A stretch of 64,000 nt of DNA from Lysobacter helvus (GCF_018406645.1 NZ_AP024546.1:1674001-1738000); one strand, 5' to 3'; shown: positions 27,396-36,995, numbered from the stretch's first letter. The notes: generated from the sequence alone by a model not told the origin. Numbers and translations: made by a program.

Positions 27396-28316
27396 TCAGG
27401 CGCTGCGCACGCCGTCGATGCGAATCCAGTCACCTTCCTGCTGCACGGCCAGGGCGTCGAACCATGTGCCGTAGCGATCCAGCAGCGCGTCTTCCTGCCC
27501 CGCGAGGATGCCCGACAGCGCGATCCGGCCGCCGGGCGCGACGCGCGCGGCCAGCGTGTCGGCCAGCGCATCGAGCGCGGACGCGAGGATGTTGGCGACG
27601 ACGATCGGGTATTGCGAGACGGGTTCGTCCGCCGGCAGGAACACGGACAGCCGCTCCCCTACGCCGTTGCGCTCCGCGTTGTCGTGCGTGGCCAGCAGCG
27701 CCTGCGGATCGTTGTCCACGCCCACCGCGCGCTGCGCACCGAGCTTCAGCGCGGCGAGCGCGAGGATCCCGGAGCCGCACCCGAAATCGAGCACCGCGCG
27801 CCCCTGCAGTTCACCGGCTTCGGCGAGCGCATCGAGCCATTGCAGGCACAACGACGTGGTCGGATGCGTGCCGGAACCGAAGGCCAGGCCGGGATCGAGC
27901 CGCACGATCGCGGCATCGTGCACGTCCGCGCCGTCGGGCAGGTCGCGATTCCAAGGCACGATCCACGTGCGCGCGCCGAACGAGAGCGGCACGTACTGGT
28001 CCATCCACGCGCGTTCCCAATCCTGGTCTTCGACGTTGCGGAAGTGCGCCTGCGTCCAGTCCAGGCCGGGGTCGAAGGATTCGAGCGCGGCCAGCAGCAC
28101 CAGCGCGTCGGTTTCGTGCGCGAACAACGCCGACAACGCGATCTCGCCCCACAACGGCGTTTCGCCGACGCCGGGTTCGAGGATCGCGTGTTCGTTGGGC
28201 GTGTCCACGTCCGCATCGAGCAACGTGACGGCGAGCGCGCCGACGTCTTCGAGCGCATTTTCGTAGCGCGGCTGGTCCGCTTCGCGGCAGCGCAGCGTGA
28301 GTTCGAGGTAAGGCAT
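27396..28316 (-). CDS. prmA: Ribosomal protein L11 methyltransferase PrmA
   Basis: 306 residues. PrmA trimethylates several amino groups of ribosomal protein L11 using S-adenosylmethionine. The N-terminal ~60-residue substrate domain ([20 protein letters not shown]) joins a class I methyltransferase fold with motif [30 protein letters not shown] and the post-[14 protein letters not shown] (NxLxxxL stretch). Start agrees with homologues. It lies downstream of two unknown envelope genes and upstream of the DUF3426 gene on the minus strand. Confidence 0.96.
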   Translation of the reverse strand: MPYLELTLRCREADQPRYENALEDVGALAVTLLDADVDTPNEHAILEPGVGETPLWGEIALSALFAHETDALVLLAALESFDPGLDWTQAHFRNVEDQDWERAWMDQYVPLSFGARTWIVPWNRDLPDGADVHDAAIVRLDPGLAFGSGTHPTTSLCLQWLDALAEAGELQGRAVLDFGCGSGILALAALKLGAQRAVGVDNDPQALLATHDNAERNGVGERLSVFLPADEPVSQYPIVVANILASALDALADTLAARVAPGGRIALSGILAGQEDALLDRYGTWFDALAVQQEGDWIRIDGVRSA

Positions 28317-28358
28317 GCGCCGGAGTTTAAACCGGCGCGCTTCGGATCACGTCACGCC

Positions 28359-29660
28359 TCAATGGCCGAGCAAGCCGCGCAGCAGGCGCTTGGTCTTGCT
28401 TTCTTCCGGCTTGGCAGGCTGGTCGGCCTGCTGATCGGCTTGCGCCGCATCCACCGACATCCCGAGCATCGCCGTGGTCGTGGACTTGTTGCGCACGCGG
28501 ACGTTCCATTCCGGATTCCACGCCGCCTTCGGGTCGGCGGGCTTCGGCGGATACGTGATGTTGGATTCGGGGCCGAACGCGATCATCTGCATCACGCCGC
28601 CGCCGGCCTGGCCACCCGTGGCCGCGAAGATGCCCTTCGGCATCGCGCACTGGCTCACGCTCGGCGCCAGCAACACTTTTTCCTTGATCCACTTGTCGAC
28701 GGTGGTGGGCGGCAGGTAATCGAAGATGCCCATGCCCGCGTCGGCCACTTCCGAACTGCTCCAGAACACCATCGCATCGCCCTGCATGCCCATCGCGTGC
28801 AGGAAGTAGCCGGTGGCGCGATCGACGGGACGCCAGTTCCAGGTCTGCCCGGTTTCCAGCGAACCGGTGCTGCTGAGTGCGATCTGCGGCATGAAGTCCT
28901 GCTTCTGCGTCAGGTCGAACTGCAGCGACTCGGGCACCTTCGCGCCCGCGATCTTGTGGTTGCCGACGAGCGACGCACCCTTCGGCACGAGCTTGTGCAT
29001 CTTGTCGTTCGGCCACAGCGCGAACTTCGGATCGACGTTGACGGTGCGATCCGGCGCGTAGCGGCCCTGCATCGCGCTGCCCCATTGCGACGCGTTGCCG
29101 GTGACCTTGCCGTCCTTCATCTCGAACTTGATCTCGCGCGGCTGGCCCGGGCGGATCGCGGTGCCGCAGCCCCAGTAGATGAGGATGCGCGCCTTCGCAT
29201 TGCCGTCGGCCATGCCGGGCTTGTACTTGCCGCTCGGTTCGCTCGGCACGATGGCTTTCGGCGGCACGAGCGGCAACACCTTGCCGAGCTGCAGGCCGGC
29301 GGGAATCTGGTCTTCGGCTTCGACGCCGGGATTGAGCTGGTTGAGCAGCGCGACATCCAGGTACTGCCCCGGCATGCCGCCGAAGCGCGTGTTGCCGTAA
29401 TGGTTCTGCGCGGCGTCGCCGCCGAACATGCGCATCGCCATGCCGCCCATGCCGCTGCTCATGTCGGGCATGCCCGCCATCGAATGCGTCGACACATCCA
29501 TCCACAGCTGCGTCTTCGGCGACTTCGCCTGCTGGCTGGCCACGGGCAGCGCGAGCGCGAGCAGGGCTGCGACGACGAGCACCGCGATCACCGCACGCTT
29601 GGCGTTGCGGAAGCGGGCCACGTTGCGGGTCTGGGCGCGGAAGAGCGGGCGGTGCGACAT
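28359..29660 (-). CDS. Secreted Met/Gly-rich protein of unknown function
   Basis: 433 residues. A signal-like N-terminus (~17-42, AVIAVLVVAALLALALPVAS) predicts export. Right after it lies a Met/Gly/Ser-rich stretch (~50-75: HSMAGMPDMSSGMGGMAM) that could bind copper, an inference only. Further on are Trp/Pro/Asn-rich segments such as GCGTAIRPGQPREIKFEMKD and LQFDLTQKQDFMP, then a polar C-terminus ending KTKRLLRGLLGH. No family recognised. Start: ATG at 29660 gives the signal peptide; the frame is open much further upstream into accC antisense, which cannot be real. 43 bases upstream of prmA on the same strand. Confidence 0.75.
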   Translation of the reverse strand: MSHRPLFRAQTRNVARFRNAKRAVIAVLVVAALLALALPVASQQAKSPKTQLWMDVSTHSMAGMPDMSSGMGGMAMRMFGGDAAQNHYGNTRFGGMPGQYLDVALLNQLNPGVEAEDQIPAGLQLGKVLPLVPPKAIVPSEPSGKYKPGMADGNAKARILIYWGCGTAIRPGQPREIKFEMKDGKVTGNASQWGSAMQGRYAPDRTVNVDPKFALWPNDKMHKLVPKGASLVGNHKIAGAKVPESLQFDLTQKQDFMPQIALSSTGSLETGQTWNWRPVDRATGYFLHAMGMQGDAMVFWSSSEVADAGMGIFDYLPPTTVDKWIKEKVLLAPSVSQCAMPKGIFAATGGQAGGGVMQMIAFGPESNITYPPKPADPKAAWNPEWNVRVRNKSTTTAMLGMSVDAAQADQQADQPAKPEESKTKRLLRGLLGH

Positions 29661-29779
29661 GACGACCTCGACGAAATCAGCGGGAACGAAAACACCCGCA
29701 GATCGGCGGGTGCAGTCCAAGGAACGCGGGCTCCGCGGGCAACCGGCCACGTCGCGCGGGCGCCGGTGTCGGACTTCGT

Positions 29780-30481
29780 TCAGGCTTCGGTGCGTTCCTG
29801 CGCCTGGCGCGCGAGGATCCAGTCCCTGCGGCGCCGCAGCACGCGCACGCCCTGGTGGAGGTAGTTGAGGTTGAAGAGCACTGTGAGCCCGATCAGCACC
29901 AGGTGCCAGCGCTGGCCCAGCATCGCGCCGGGATAGTGGCGCACCAGCCACCACGACACGCCCTGGAACGCGACCGCCAGCGGCATCAGCACGAAGATGT
30001 TCTCGCGCTGGTCGCGCACGATGTCGGCGTGCAGCAAGCGCTCTTCGTCGGTGGTGAAGTCGCCCGCCTGGCGTTGCACCACGCGCAGGTCCCACGCGTA
30101 CAGGCCCCACACCGCCAGCGCGTAGCACGCGTTGAGCGCGAACCACGCCTGCGGATCGGCGACTTCGGTCAGCGCCGCGGCTTCGATCAGCGTGGCGCCG
30201 AAATACCCGAACGTGTGCCCGAACTCGAGCGGCCACCCGATGAAGCTCAACGTATGGATGAGCGAGCGCGACCAGAAGATCAGGATCACCAGCAGCCCGG
30301 TGAAGATGTAGGGCCAGGTTTCCCATTGCAGCTTGAGCATCGGCTGCACGGCCGCGGTGGCCAGCATCGCCAGGGCGAGGCCCTGGATGATGGAGATCAG
30401 TGTGAGCTCGATGCCGACGACGGTCTTGTCGAGCTCGGTTTTCGCTTCGCGGCGGAGGCGTGTGGCGGTGGGTTCCGACAT
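29780..30481 (-). CDS. Integral membrane protein of unknown function
   Basis: 233 residues with at least five hydrophobic segments: ~26-48 (LISIIQGLALAMLATAAVQ), ~58-77, ~92-105, ~115-133, ~160-178 and ~190-208. N- and C-termini are basic, so both ends probably face the cytoplasm. No catalytic motif seen. Family not recognised. The start ATG lies 18 bases after the accC stop, so it may be read through from the accBC transcript; this placement is reminiscent of membrane genes tagging along housekeeping operons and does not tell a function. Confidence 0.75.
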   Translation of the reverse strand: MSEPTATRLRREAKTELDKTVVGIELTLISIIQGLALAMLATAAVQPMLKLQWETWPYIFTGLLVILIFWSRSLIHTLSFIGWPLEFGHTFGYFGATLIEAAALTEVADPQAWFALNACYALAVWGLYAWDLRVVQRQAGDFTTDEERLLHADIVRDQRENIFVLMPLAVAFQGVSWWLVRHYPGAMLGQRWHLVLIGLTVLFNLNYLHQGVRVLRRRRDWILARQAQERTEA

Positions 30482-30499
30482 TGACGCCTCCGCTGCGGA

Positions 30500-31867
30500 T
30501 TACACGATCGAGAGCGACTTCTCTTTGCGTTCGGCGAGCCGCTTTTCCAGGTAGTGGATGTTCTGCCCACCCTGCTGGAACCCGCCGTCGGCGAGGATCC
30601 GCTGCTGCAACGGGATGTTCGTCTTGATGCCGTCCACGACCATTTCGCTCAGCGCCACGCGCATGCGCGCGATCGCGGTCGCGCGATCGGGGCCGTGCAC
30701 GATCAACTTGCCGATCATCGAGTCGTAGTTGGCGGGGACGCGATAGCTCTCGTAGATGTGGCTGTCCACGCGCACGCCCGGGCCGCCCGGTGCATGGAAA
30801 TGCTGGATCAGGCCGGGGCAGGGCATGAACGTGTCCGGGTCTTCCGCGTTGATGCGGCACTCGATCGCATGGCCTTCCAGCACGATGTCGCTCTGCTTGA
30901 GCGACAGCTTGTGGCCGGCGGCGATCATCAACTGCTCGCGCACCAGGTCGATGCCGGTGACCATCTCGGTGACCGGATGCTCCACCTGGATGCGGGTGTT
31001 CATTTCGATGAAATAGAACCGCCCGTTTTCGTACAGGAACTCGAACGTGCCCGCGCCGCGATAGCCGATGCGGATGCACGCTTCGACGCACACCTTGCCG
31101 ATCTCCGCGCGCTGCTCCGGCGTGATGCCCGGGGCCGGCGCTTCTTCCACGACCTTCTGGTGGCGGCGCTGCATGGAGCAATCGCGCTCGCCGAGGTGGA
31201 TCGCGTTGCCCTGGCCGTCGGCCAGCACCTGGATCTCCACGTGGCGCGGGTTCTCCAGGAATTTCTCCATGTAGACCATGTCGTTGGAGAACGCGGCCTT
31301 CGCCTCGGTCTTCGTGGTCTGGATGGCGTTATGCAGGTGCGCTTCGGTGTGCACCACGCGCATGCCGCGACCGCCGCCGCCACCGGCGGCCTTCACGATC
31401 ACCGGATAGCCGATCTCGCGCGCGATCTTGACGTTGGTGGCCGCGTCGTCGCCGAGCGGTCCACCGCTGCCGGGCACGCACGGCACGCCGGCGGCCTTCA
31501 TCGCGCGGATCGCTTCGACCTTGTCGCCCATCAGGCGGATCGTGTCGGCCTTCGGGCCGATGAAGATGAAGCCGGATTGCTCCACGCGTTCGGCGAAGTC
31601 CGCGTTCTCGCTGAGGAAGCCGTAGCCCGGGTGGATCGCCTGCGCGTCGGTGACTTCGGCCGCGGCGATGATCGAGGCCATGTTCAAGTAACTGTCGGTG
31701 GACGGCGCGGGGCCGATGCACACCGATTCGTCGGCCATGGCGACGTGCTTGAGGTTGCGGTCGACGGTGGAATGCACCGCGACCGTGCGGATGCCGAGCG
31801 CGTGGCACGCGCGCAGGATGCGCAGCGCGATTTCCCCGCGATTGGCGATGACGACTTTATCGAGCAT
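30500..31867 (-). CDS. accC: Acetyl-CoA carboxylase biotin carboxylase AccC
   Basis: 455 residues, the usual size. AccC carboxylates the biotin on AccB using ATP and bicarbonate, the first half of malonyl-CoA formation. Seen: [20 protein letters not shown] start, [14 protein letters not shown], the ATP-grasp glycine loop [13 protein letters not shown], and [20 protein letters not shown] near the active site. It starts 10 bases after accB, forming the classic accBC pair. Confidence 0.98.
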   Translation of the reverse strand: MLDKVVIANRGEIALRILRACHALGIRTVAVHSTVDRNLKHVAMADESVCIGPAPSTDSYLNMASIIAAAEVTDAQAIHPGYGFLSENADFAERVEQSGFIFIGPKADTIRLMGDKVEAIRAMKAAGVPCVPGSGGPLGDDAATNVKIAREIGYPVIVKAAGGGGGRGMRVVHTEAHLHNAIQTTKTEAKAAFSNDMVYMEKFLENPRHVEIQVLADGQGNAIHLGERDCSMQRRHQKVVEEAPAPGITPEQRAEIGKVCVEACIRIGYRGAGTFEFLYENGRFYFIEMNTRIQVEHPVTEMVTGIDLVREQLMIAAGHKLSLKQSDIVLEGHAIECRINAEDPDTFMPCPGLIQHFHAPGGPGVRVDSHIYESYRVPANYDSMIGKLIVHGPDRATAIARMRVALSEMVVDGIKTNIPLQQRILADGGFQQGGQNIHYLEKRLAERKEKSLSIV

Positions 31868-31877
31868 CTGCGCCGCC

Positions 31878-32351
31878 TCAGCCGATCACGAACAAGGGTT
31901 CGTCGAATTCGATCGGCTGGCCGCTCTCGCACAGCACCTTGAGCACGGTGCCGGACACGTCGGCTTCGATCGGATTGAACATCTTCATCGCCTCGATGAT
32001 GCCCAGCGTCTCGCCGGCCTTCACCGCCTGGCCGACGCTGACGAACGCCGGCTTGTCCGGCGAGGGCGAGGCATAGAACGTCCCGACCATCGGTGCGCGG
32101 ACGATGTGGCCTTCCGGCAGGTCGGACATCGGCTTGGGCTGGCCGCCGCTGGCGGCGTCGGTCGGGCCCGCCATGGGCATGACCGGCGACGGGCGTTGTT
32201 CGACCTGCATCGGGGCCATCTGCTGGACCTGCATCGCGCCGCGCGGCACGCGGGCCAGGCGAACGGATTCCTCGCCTTCCTTGATTTCGATCTCGGCGAG
32301 GTTCGACTCTTCCAGCAGATCGATCAGCTTCTTGATTTTGCGCAGGTCCAT
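31878..32351 (-). CDS. accB: Biotin carboxyl carrier protein AccB
   Basis: 157 residues, typical for BCCP. A short N-terminal helix ([20 protein letters not shown]), a Pro/Met/Gln-rich flexible linker (~38-80), and the biotinyl domain (~83-157) with the biotinylation lysine Lys123 in the motif EAMKMFN. It carries CO2 from AccC to the carboxyltransferase. It is 10 bases upstream of accC and 58 bases downstream of aroQ on the same strand. Confidence 0.98.
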   Translation of the reverse strand: MDLRKIKKLIDLLEESNLAEIEIKEGEESVRLARVPRGAMQVQQMAPMQVEQRPSPVMPMAGPTDAASGGQPKPMSDLPEGHIVRAPMVGTFYASPSPDKPAFVSVGQAVKAGETLGIIEAMKMFNPIEADVSGTVLKVLCESGQPIEFDEPLFVIG

Positions 32352-32409
32352 GGCGGGCCTCTGGTCGGAGCCTCCGGCAACGGAGGCGGTGGGAACGGAA
32401 TGGGTGGGA

Positions 32410-32850
32410 TCAGGCGCCGAGGCGCTGGAGGGCGGCGTCGAGCGCGAGCGAATAGCTCGCGGCGCCGAAGCCCGCGACCACGCCGACGGCGAGGTCGCTG
32501 AAATAACTGGTGCGGCGGAACGGTTCCCGCGCATGCGGGTTGGACAGGTGCACTTCGATGAAGGGCAACGCGACCGCGGCCAGCGCATCGCGCAGCGCGA
32601 CCGAGGTGTGGGTGAAGCCCGCGGGGTTCACCAGGAGGAAGTCGGTGCCATCGGTGCGCGCGGCCTGCACGCGGTCGATCAGCGCGGCTTCGGCGTTGGA
32701 TTGCAGGGAGGTCAGGTCGTGGCCGGCCTCGCGGGCGCGGCGCCCGAGTTCGGCGTCGATCTCGGCGAGGGTCGTGCGGCCATAGACCTCCGGCTCGCGC
32801 GTACCGAGCAGGTTGAGGTTCGGGCCATGCAGGACCAGCAGCTTCGCCAT
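32410..32850 (-). CDS. aroQ: Type II 3-dehydroquinate dehydratase AroQ
   Basis: 146 residues, right size for the small type II enzyme, which converts 3-dehydroquinate to 3-dehydroshikimate. Conserved [20 protein letters not shown] with the active-site Arg and Tyr, then [16 protein letters not shown], then FIEVHLSN with the catalytic His. It is upstream of accB on the same strand, the conserved aroQ-accB-accC arrangement. Confidence 0.97.
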   Translation of the reverse strand: MAKLLVLHGPNLNLLGTREPEVYGRTTLAEIDAELGRRAREAGHDLTSLQSNAEAALIDRVQAARTDGTDFLLVNPAGFTHTSVALRDALAAVALPFIEVHLSNPHAREPFRRTSYFSDLAVGVVAGFGAASYSLALDAALQRLGA

Positions 32851-32968
32851 CGCGCGCGTCGGGGGACCTAAGGACGCGCAGTCTGGCCCAAGCGCTCCGG
32901 GGTGTCCAGACGATCACATCACGATCGCGGAAGTTCTCGGGACTTATGCAGAGGTTGGAGTTGCGCCT

Positions 32969-33565
32969 CTAATCCCTTGCCCAGCCTGCGATTTCCCCGT
33001 GTTCGAACGGGCCGATGCGTTGTTTCAGCAGCCGCCCGTCGGCGGAGACCAGGATCGAATAGGGCAGCACGCCCTTCGGATTGCCCAGGCGGACGCCCGC
33101 ATCGGCCGGGCCGGGGGTTTCGATCAGGATTGGATAGTCCACGCCCGTTTTCGCCACGAAGGCGCGCACGGCCTCGACGTCATCCAGAGCGATGCCGACG
33201 ACTTGCACGCCGTTGGCACCCTGTTCGGTGGCGAAGGCCTGCAGCGCGGGCATCTCGGTGACGCAGGGCCCGCACCAGCTGGCCCAGAGGTTGATGAGGA
33301 CGGGGCGGCCGGCGTACTTCTCGGGAAGTTCGATGCGCTGGCCCGCCAGGTCCGGCAACGTGATCGCCGGGAGTTTCTCCCCGCGGCGCGCCACCGCTAC
33401 GCCGGCCGGCACCGGGGGCGCGCTGGCGTCCATCGCTTCGCCCAGCACGCGCTGGCCCAGTTCGGTCCGCAGCAGCGGGCCGGGGCCCGTCGTCAGCAGG
33501 GCCGCAACGACCCCGAGCGCACCAGCCACCAACGCAACCAGCACCACTTTCGTGCCCGATCCCAT
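32969..33565 (-). CDS. TlpA-family periplasmic thioredoxin-like protein
   Basis: 198 residues. A single N-terminal membrane anchor (~6-25, VVLVALVAGALGVVAALL) and a thioredoxin fold (~62-195) with the redox motif WCGPC (Cys98, Cys101 in LWASWCGPCVTEMP). TlpA/ResA-type proteins reduce disulfides of secreted or cytochrome-maturation proteins. The start codon overlaps the dsbD stop (TGATG), so it is translated with dsbD, which would supply the electrons. Substrate unknown. Confidence 0.93.
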   Translation of the reverse strand: MGSGTKVVLVALVAGALGVVAALLTTGPGPLLRTELGQRVLGEAMDASAPPVPAGVAVARRGEKLPAITLPDLAGQRIELPEKYAGRPVLINLWASWCGPCVTEMPALQAFATEQGANGVQVVGIALDDVEAVRAFVAKTGVDYPILIETPGPADAGVRLGNPKGVLPYSILVSADGRLLKQRIGPFEHGEIAGWARD

Positions 33566-35769
33566 CACTCCGCTCCGCGATGCGCGCGTTGCACGAACTT
33601 TGCCGCGTCTTCGAAGCCCGTCAGGCGCAGGCCGCGACGTTCCTGCCCGTCCTTGAAGAACAGCGACATCGGCGGGCCGATGATCCCGAAGCGCTGCATC
33701 AGCGCCTGGTCGGTCGCGTCGTTGGCGGTGACGTCGGCCTGCAGCAACACGTAATCGGACAGCGCGGCATGCACGTCCGGCCGGGTGAAGACGTACTTCT
33801 CCATCTCCTTGCAGCTCACGCACCAGTCCGCATAGAAGTCGAGCATCACCGGCTTGTTCGCGCTGCGCGCGGCGGCGATCTCGCGATCCAGGTCCTCGAC
33901 CGACTTGATGCGCTTGAACGCGATCGCTTCCGACCGCGCGCCCGTGACGCCGGCAAGGGGTTGCAGCGGATCGTGTCCGCCGGCGAATGCACCAAGCAAT
34001 TCCGCCGCACCGACGACGCCGAGCACGAGCGCCGCGAAGCGCGCCGCCAGCCGTGCACGCGATGTCGTGCCCTGCGAAAACACCCACGCCGCCGCCCCGA
34101 GCGCCAGCAATCCCCACAACGCGAGCGTCGCCGCCCCCGGCAACACGCGCGACAGCATCCAGATCGCAAGCCCGAGGAACACGAAACCGAACACGCGTTG
34201 CACCGCGATCATCCACGGCCCGCTCGTCGGCATCCCGCGGCCCGCGGCCATGCCGAACGCGATCAACGGCGCGCCCATGCCCAGCGCCAGCAGGAACAAT
34301 GCCGCGCCACCGAGCACCGGATCGCGCGCCTGCGCGATGTAGAGCACTGCGCCCATCAACGGCGGCGCGACGCACGGCCCGACGATCAGCGCCGACAACG
34401 CGCCCATCGCCGCCACCCCCACCCACGAGCCACCGCGCTGGCGATCGCTCACCGCGCCCAGGCGCGCGCGCAATCCCGCGGGCAATTGCAGTTCGTACAA
34501 ACCGAACATCGACAACGACAGGATCACGAACAAGGCCGCGAAGGCGCCGAGCACCCACGCGTTCTGCATCCACGCCTGCAGGTTGGCCGCCGCGCCGAGC
34601 AATCCCGCGAGCACGCCGGCAATCGTGAACACCACCGCGCTCGCAAGTACGTACACCAGCGACAGCGAGAACGCGCGCGTCGCACCGATGCGTTCGCCGC
34701 GGCCGGCGATGAGGCCCGACAGGATCGGCACCATCGGCAACACGCAGGGCGTGAACGCGAGGCCGAGCCCGTAGGCGAAGAACAGCAGCAACGTCCACGC
34801 GCGCTGCTTGCCGCCCAGGTCGCGCGCGAGGCGCTGGTCGGCGGCGAGGTTGTCGGCAGGCGTTGCAGCGGTCGCACCCGACACGGTGCCAGCGGGCAGC
34901 GACACCTGGATCGAACGCGTCATCACCGGATAGCAGATGCCTCCGGTCTGGCAGCCCTGGAACGACACGCGCAACGTGCCGTCCACGGCATTCACGTGCG
35001 TGCGCTGCACGGCCACCGGCACTTCCACCTGGTCGAAGTACACGACCACGTCGCCGAAATGTTCGTCGCGATGCTGCGTGCCCTGCGGCCAGCGCGGCGC
35101 GCCGAGCGACAGGCCCTGGCCATCGAGCTTCAGCGTGGTCTTGTCGCGATAGAGGTAATACCCGCGCGCCGGCGTGAAGCGCAGCAGCAGCGCGTTGCCG
35201 CCGTCGGCGATCGCTTCCACCTTGAACGCCTGCTCGGGCGGAAGCGGTGCGGCATCGACCTGCGCGCCGCCCGCATCGCCGAACAACGCGGAGGAGGCCG
35301 GCGCGCGCGCGCCGAGCAACGGTTCGACCGACGCCGAAGGCAATGCGACCTTGATCGTGCGCACCTGCGGTGGATAGCAGATGCCCGCGTCCGCGCAGCC
35401 CTGGTACTTCACCTTCAGCTCGACGCCTTGCGCCTCCGGCGCGATCGTGCCGCCATACGTCGCGATCAGCGCATCGCGGTAGATCTCCACGTCGCCGAAG
35501 AACTCGTCGTGCTTCGGATGCCCCTTCGGCATCGCGAGCGTTCCGCCATCGATGCCCTGCACGCCGATGCGCTGGCGATACAGGTAATAGCCGGGCGCAA
35601 TCTTCCACGTCAGCTCGATGCGGTCGCGCGCGGGCGCGTCCACCGACAGCGCGAAGGCCTGGTCGACGGGCAGCAGGTCCTTTTCATCGATCGCCCGCGC
35701 ATCGCGCGCCACGCCCGACAACGCCAGGGCGCACAACGCGAGCAATGCGTTTCGAAGGTATTGCGTCAT
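33565..35769 (-). CDS. dsbD: Thiol:disulfide interchange protein DsbD with duplicated N-terminal domain
   Basis: 734 residues, larger than the ~565 of E. coli DsbD. After a signal peptide there are two DsbD-alpha domains in tandem: ~28-145 with Cys125 and Cys131 (YQGCADAGICYPP), and ~175-292 with Cys273 and Cys279 (FQGCQTGGICYPV). Then eight or so membrane helices (~325-575) with Cys342 (FTPCVLPM) and a second cysteine in VGPCVAPPL, and a C-terminal thioredoxin domain with WCVSC (Cys650, Cys653). Electrons pass from cytosolic thioredoxin through the membrane domain to the alpha domain. ATG overlaps the cutA stop (ATGA); stop overlaps the TlpA-like start (TGATG). Confidence 0.94.
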   Translation of the reverse strand: MTQYLRNALLALCALALSGVARDARAIDEKDLLPVDQAFALSVDAPARDRIELTWKIAPGYYLYRQRIGVQGIDGGTLAMPKGHPKHDEFFGDVEIYRDALIATYGGTIAPEAQGVELKVKYQGCADAGICYPPQVRTIKVALPSASVEPLLGARAPASSALFGDAGGAQVDAAPLPPEQAFKVEAIADGGNALLLRFTPARGYYLYRDKTTLKLDGQGLSLGAPRWPQGTQHRDEHFGDVVVYFDQVEVPVAVQRTHVNAVDGTLRVSFQGCQTGGICYPVMTRSIQVSLPAGTVSGATAATPADNLAADQRLARDLGGKQRAWTLLLFFAYGLGLAFTPCVLPMVPILSGLIAGRGERIGATRAFSLSLVYVLASAVVFTIAGVLAGLLGAAANLQAWMQNAWVLGAFAALFVILSLSMFGLYELQLPAGLRARLGAVSDRQRGGSWVGVAAMGALSALIVGPCVAPPLMGAVLYIAQARDPVLGGAALFLLALGMGAPLIAFGMAAGRGMPTSGPWMIAVQRVFGFVFLGLAIWMLSRVLPGAATLALWGLLALGAAAWVFSQGTTSRARLAARFAALVLGVVGAAELLGAFAGGHDPLQPLAGVTGARSEAIAFKRIKSVEDLDREIAAARSANKPVMLDFYADWCVSCKEMEKYVFTRPDVHAALSDYVLLQADVTANDATDQALMQRFGIIGPPMSLFFKDGQERRGLRLTGFEDAAKFVQRAHRGAE

Positions 35770-36077
35770 TGCACTTCCCCGGCGATCCACTGGAGGTAGG
35801 CCGGCAGGCCGGCGGCTTCGACCGCGATCAGCTCGGGCAGTTCGTAGGGATGCAGCGCCACTAGCCGGGCCTGCAGGTCCGGCAATCGTTCGCGCGTGGT
35901 CTTGACCAGCAGCAGCACTTCATCGGCGCGCTCGACCCGGCCTTGCCAGCGATATGTCGAACGCAACCCCGGCAACACGTTGACGCAGGCGGCCAGGCGT
36001 TCGCCCACCAGCGCATCGGCGATGCGTTGCGCGGTGTCGGCATCGGGGCAGGTGCTGAGGCAGAGCAGGGCGGTCAC
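35766..36077 (-). CDS. cutA: Divalent-cation tolerance protein CutA
   Basis: 103 residues from a GTG start. CutA forms a PII-like trimer linked to copper tolerance; the mechanism is not settled. Conserved parts: LLCLSTCPDADTAQRIADAL, ACVNVLPGLRSTYRWQGRVE, and LHPYELPELIAV. The frame is open to 36122, but residues before ALLCLSTCP lack conservation, so I use GTG at 36077 (usual start M/V-TALL). The stop overlaps the dsbD start, linking the two. Confidence 0.95.
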   Translation of the reverse strand: MTALLCLSTCPDADTAQRIADALVGERLAACVNVLPGLRSTYRWQGRVERADEVLLLVKTTRERLPDLQARLVALHPYELPELIAVEAAGLPAYLQWIAGEVQ

Positions 36078-36156
36078 GGGGCGGCCACGGATGGGGGCCG
36101 CATAGGGTAACCGCGCGGGCACGGCGGCCCGCGGGACGCAGCGGTCTGCGCAGTCG

Positions 36157-36585
36157 TCAGTCCAGCGTTTCGTAATACGCGTCGCTGGTCATCAGCGAAC
36201 GCGTACGCGGGCGGCCGGTGCGCTGGCTCGCCAGTTCTTCCATCAGCTCGACCAGGGCGAGGCGCGCGCGCACTGGCGCTTCGCGGAAGGCCATGAGTAA
36301 TCGCTGCTCGAGCGAATCGTCGACCAGCAGCGCGTCCACCGCCGACACCGAATCCAGCACCGTGTCCCGCGATGGCGCCATCTGCCCGCGTCCGGTGGCG
36401 AGCCATTCGAACTGCACGCCGGTCACCATCGCGATTTCGCGCAGGTGCTTGACGCTCGGGTTCTTGCCTTGCGGCGCTTCCCAATGGCTCACCGCGCTGC
36501 GTTGCACGCCCACGGCCTGCGCAAGCTGCGTCTGGGACATGGCGGCATGGCGGCGAGCCAGGCGGATGCGTTGTTGGGACGTCAT
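36157..36585 (-). CDS. Xre-family transcriptional regulator
   Basis: 142 residues. An N-terminal helix-turn-helix (~3-60) with the Xre pattern: IRLARRHAAMSQTQLAQAVG, then VQRSAVSHWE as recognition helix and NPSVKHLREIAMVTGV. The rest (~62-142) is helical, with no peptidase motif. The start at 36585 is the ATG; an upstream TTG at 36600 is in frame. It opens the minus-strand run leading to cutA-dsbD (80-base gap) and is divergent from the gap ahead of groES, so it could regulate in that gap. Target unknown. Confidence 0.88.
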   Translation of the reverse strand: MTSQQRIRLARRHAAMSQTQLAQAVGVQRSAVSHWEAPQGKNPSVKHLREIAMVTGVQFEWLATGRGQMAPSRDTVLDSVSAVDALLVDDSLEQRLLMAFREAPVRARLALVELMEELASQRTGRPRTRSLMTSDAYYETLD

Positions 36586-36695
36586 TGGGTGGGTCGACAA
36601 CTCTGTGCGATGTAACGGTGGAAGGAAGTTTCAGCGGCTGTGAAGGCGTTATCGGCACGTTAAACCCGGGAACAGTCGTGGGGATAGCGAAGAAG

Positions 36696-36724
36696 CCAAC
36701 AATAGTCACCCCGTGAATGATAAT
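36696..36724 (+). promoter_or_regulatory. Weak sigma-70-like promoter in the groES upstream gap
   Basis: CCAACA (36696-36701, half of -35 consensus) and GATAAT (36719-36724, five of six of -10) are 17 bases apart. It could start a transcript that ends at the terminator at 36957-36991. It is low-confidence because only the -10 is good. Confidence 0.3.
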
Positions 36725-36730
36725 GGCCGC

Positions 36731-36991
36731 ATCCTGTCTACTTTTGGTAGCGGGCACGGTCACCACCGGGGCGGGCGCGAGGCGGGGCGCGGCTCTGGCT
36801 ACCATCCGACAGCGCTTTTTGCCTGCCACCAGTCTTCACAACCTGCGACGGCGTCCGCAAGCTGCGCCCTCGTCGAACGGAATTTCGGCAGCAAGGGACT
36901 GGGAGCGGGGGAGCGGCGAAGGAACGCCAGCCACGGATCGGCACCCGTCACTCCGGGGGCGCGCACGGCATCGTGTGCGCCCTTTCTTTTT
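36731..36991 (+). ncRNA. Possible small RNA or untranslated transcript upstream of groES
   Basis: The 556-base gap between the Xre gene and groES (36586-37141) has no convincing gene: all open frames in it are short and without family signature. Yet it contains a strong terminator at 36957-36991 that follows no coding sequence, and a sigma-70-like -10 at 36719. Together these suggest a non-coding RNA of about 260 bases. I compared it by eye with 6S RNA, SRP RNA, tmRNA, RNase P and common riboswitches and could not assign it. Ends are rough. An alternative is read-through protection of the groES heat-shock promoter. Confidence 0.3.
36957..36991 (+). terminator. Strong orphan intrinsic terminator upstream of groES
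   Basis: Arms GGGCGCGCAC (36957-36966) and GTGTGCGCCC (36973-36982) pair completely (one G-T) around a 6-base loop and are followed by TTTCTTTTT. It lies just 5 bases before the heat-shock promoter, so it shields that promoter or ends an upstream RNA. Confidence 0.85.
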
Positions 36992-36995
36992 GCCT

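Noticed and set aside
27135-29864. 909-residue plus-strand frame
   Set aside because: It covers the antisense of prmA and parts of neighbours; no domain recognisable; composition is that of a shadow frame.
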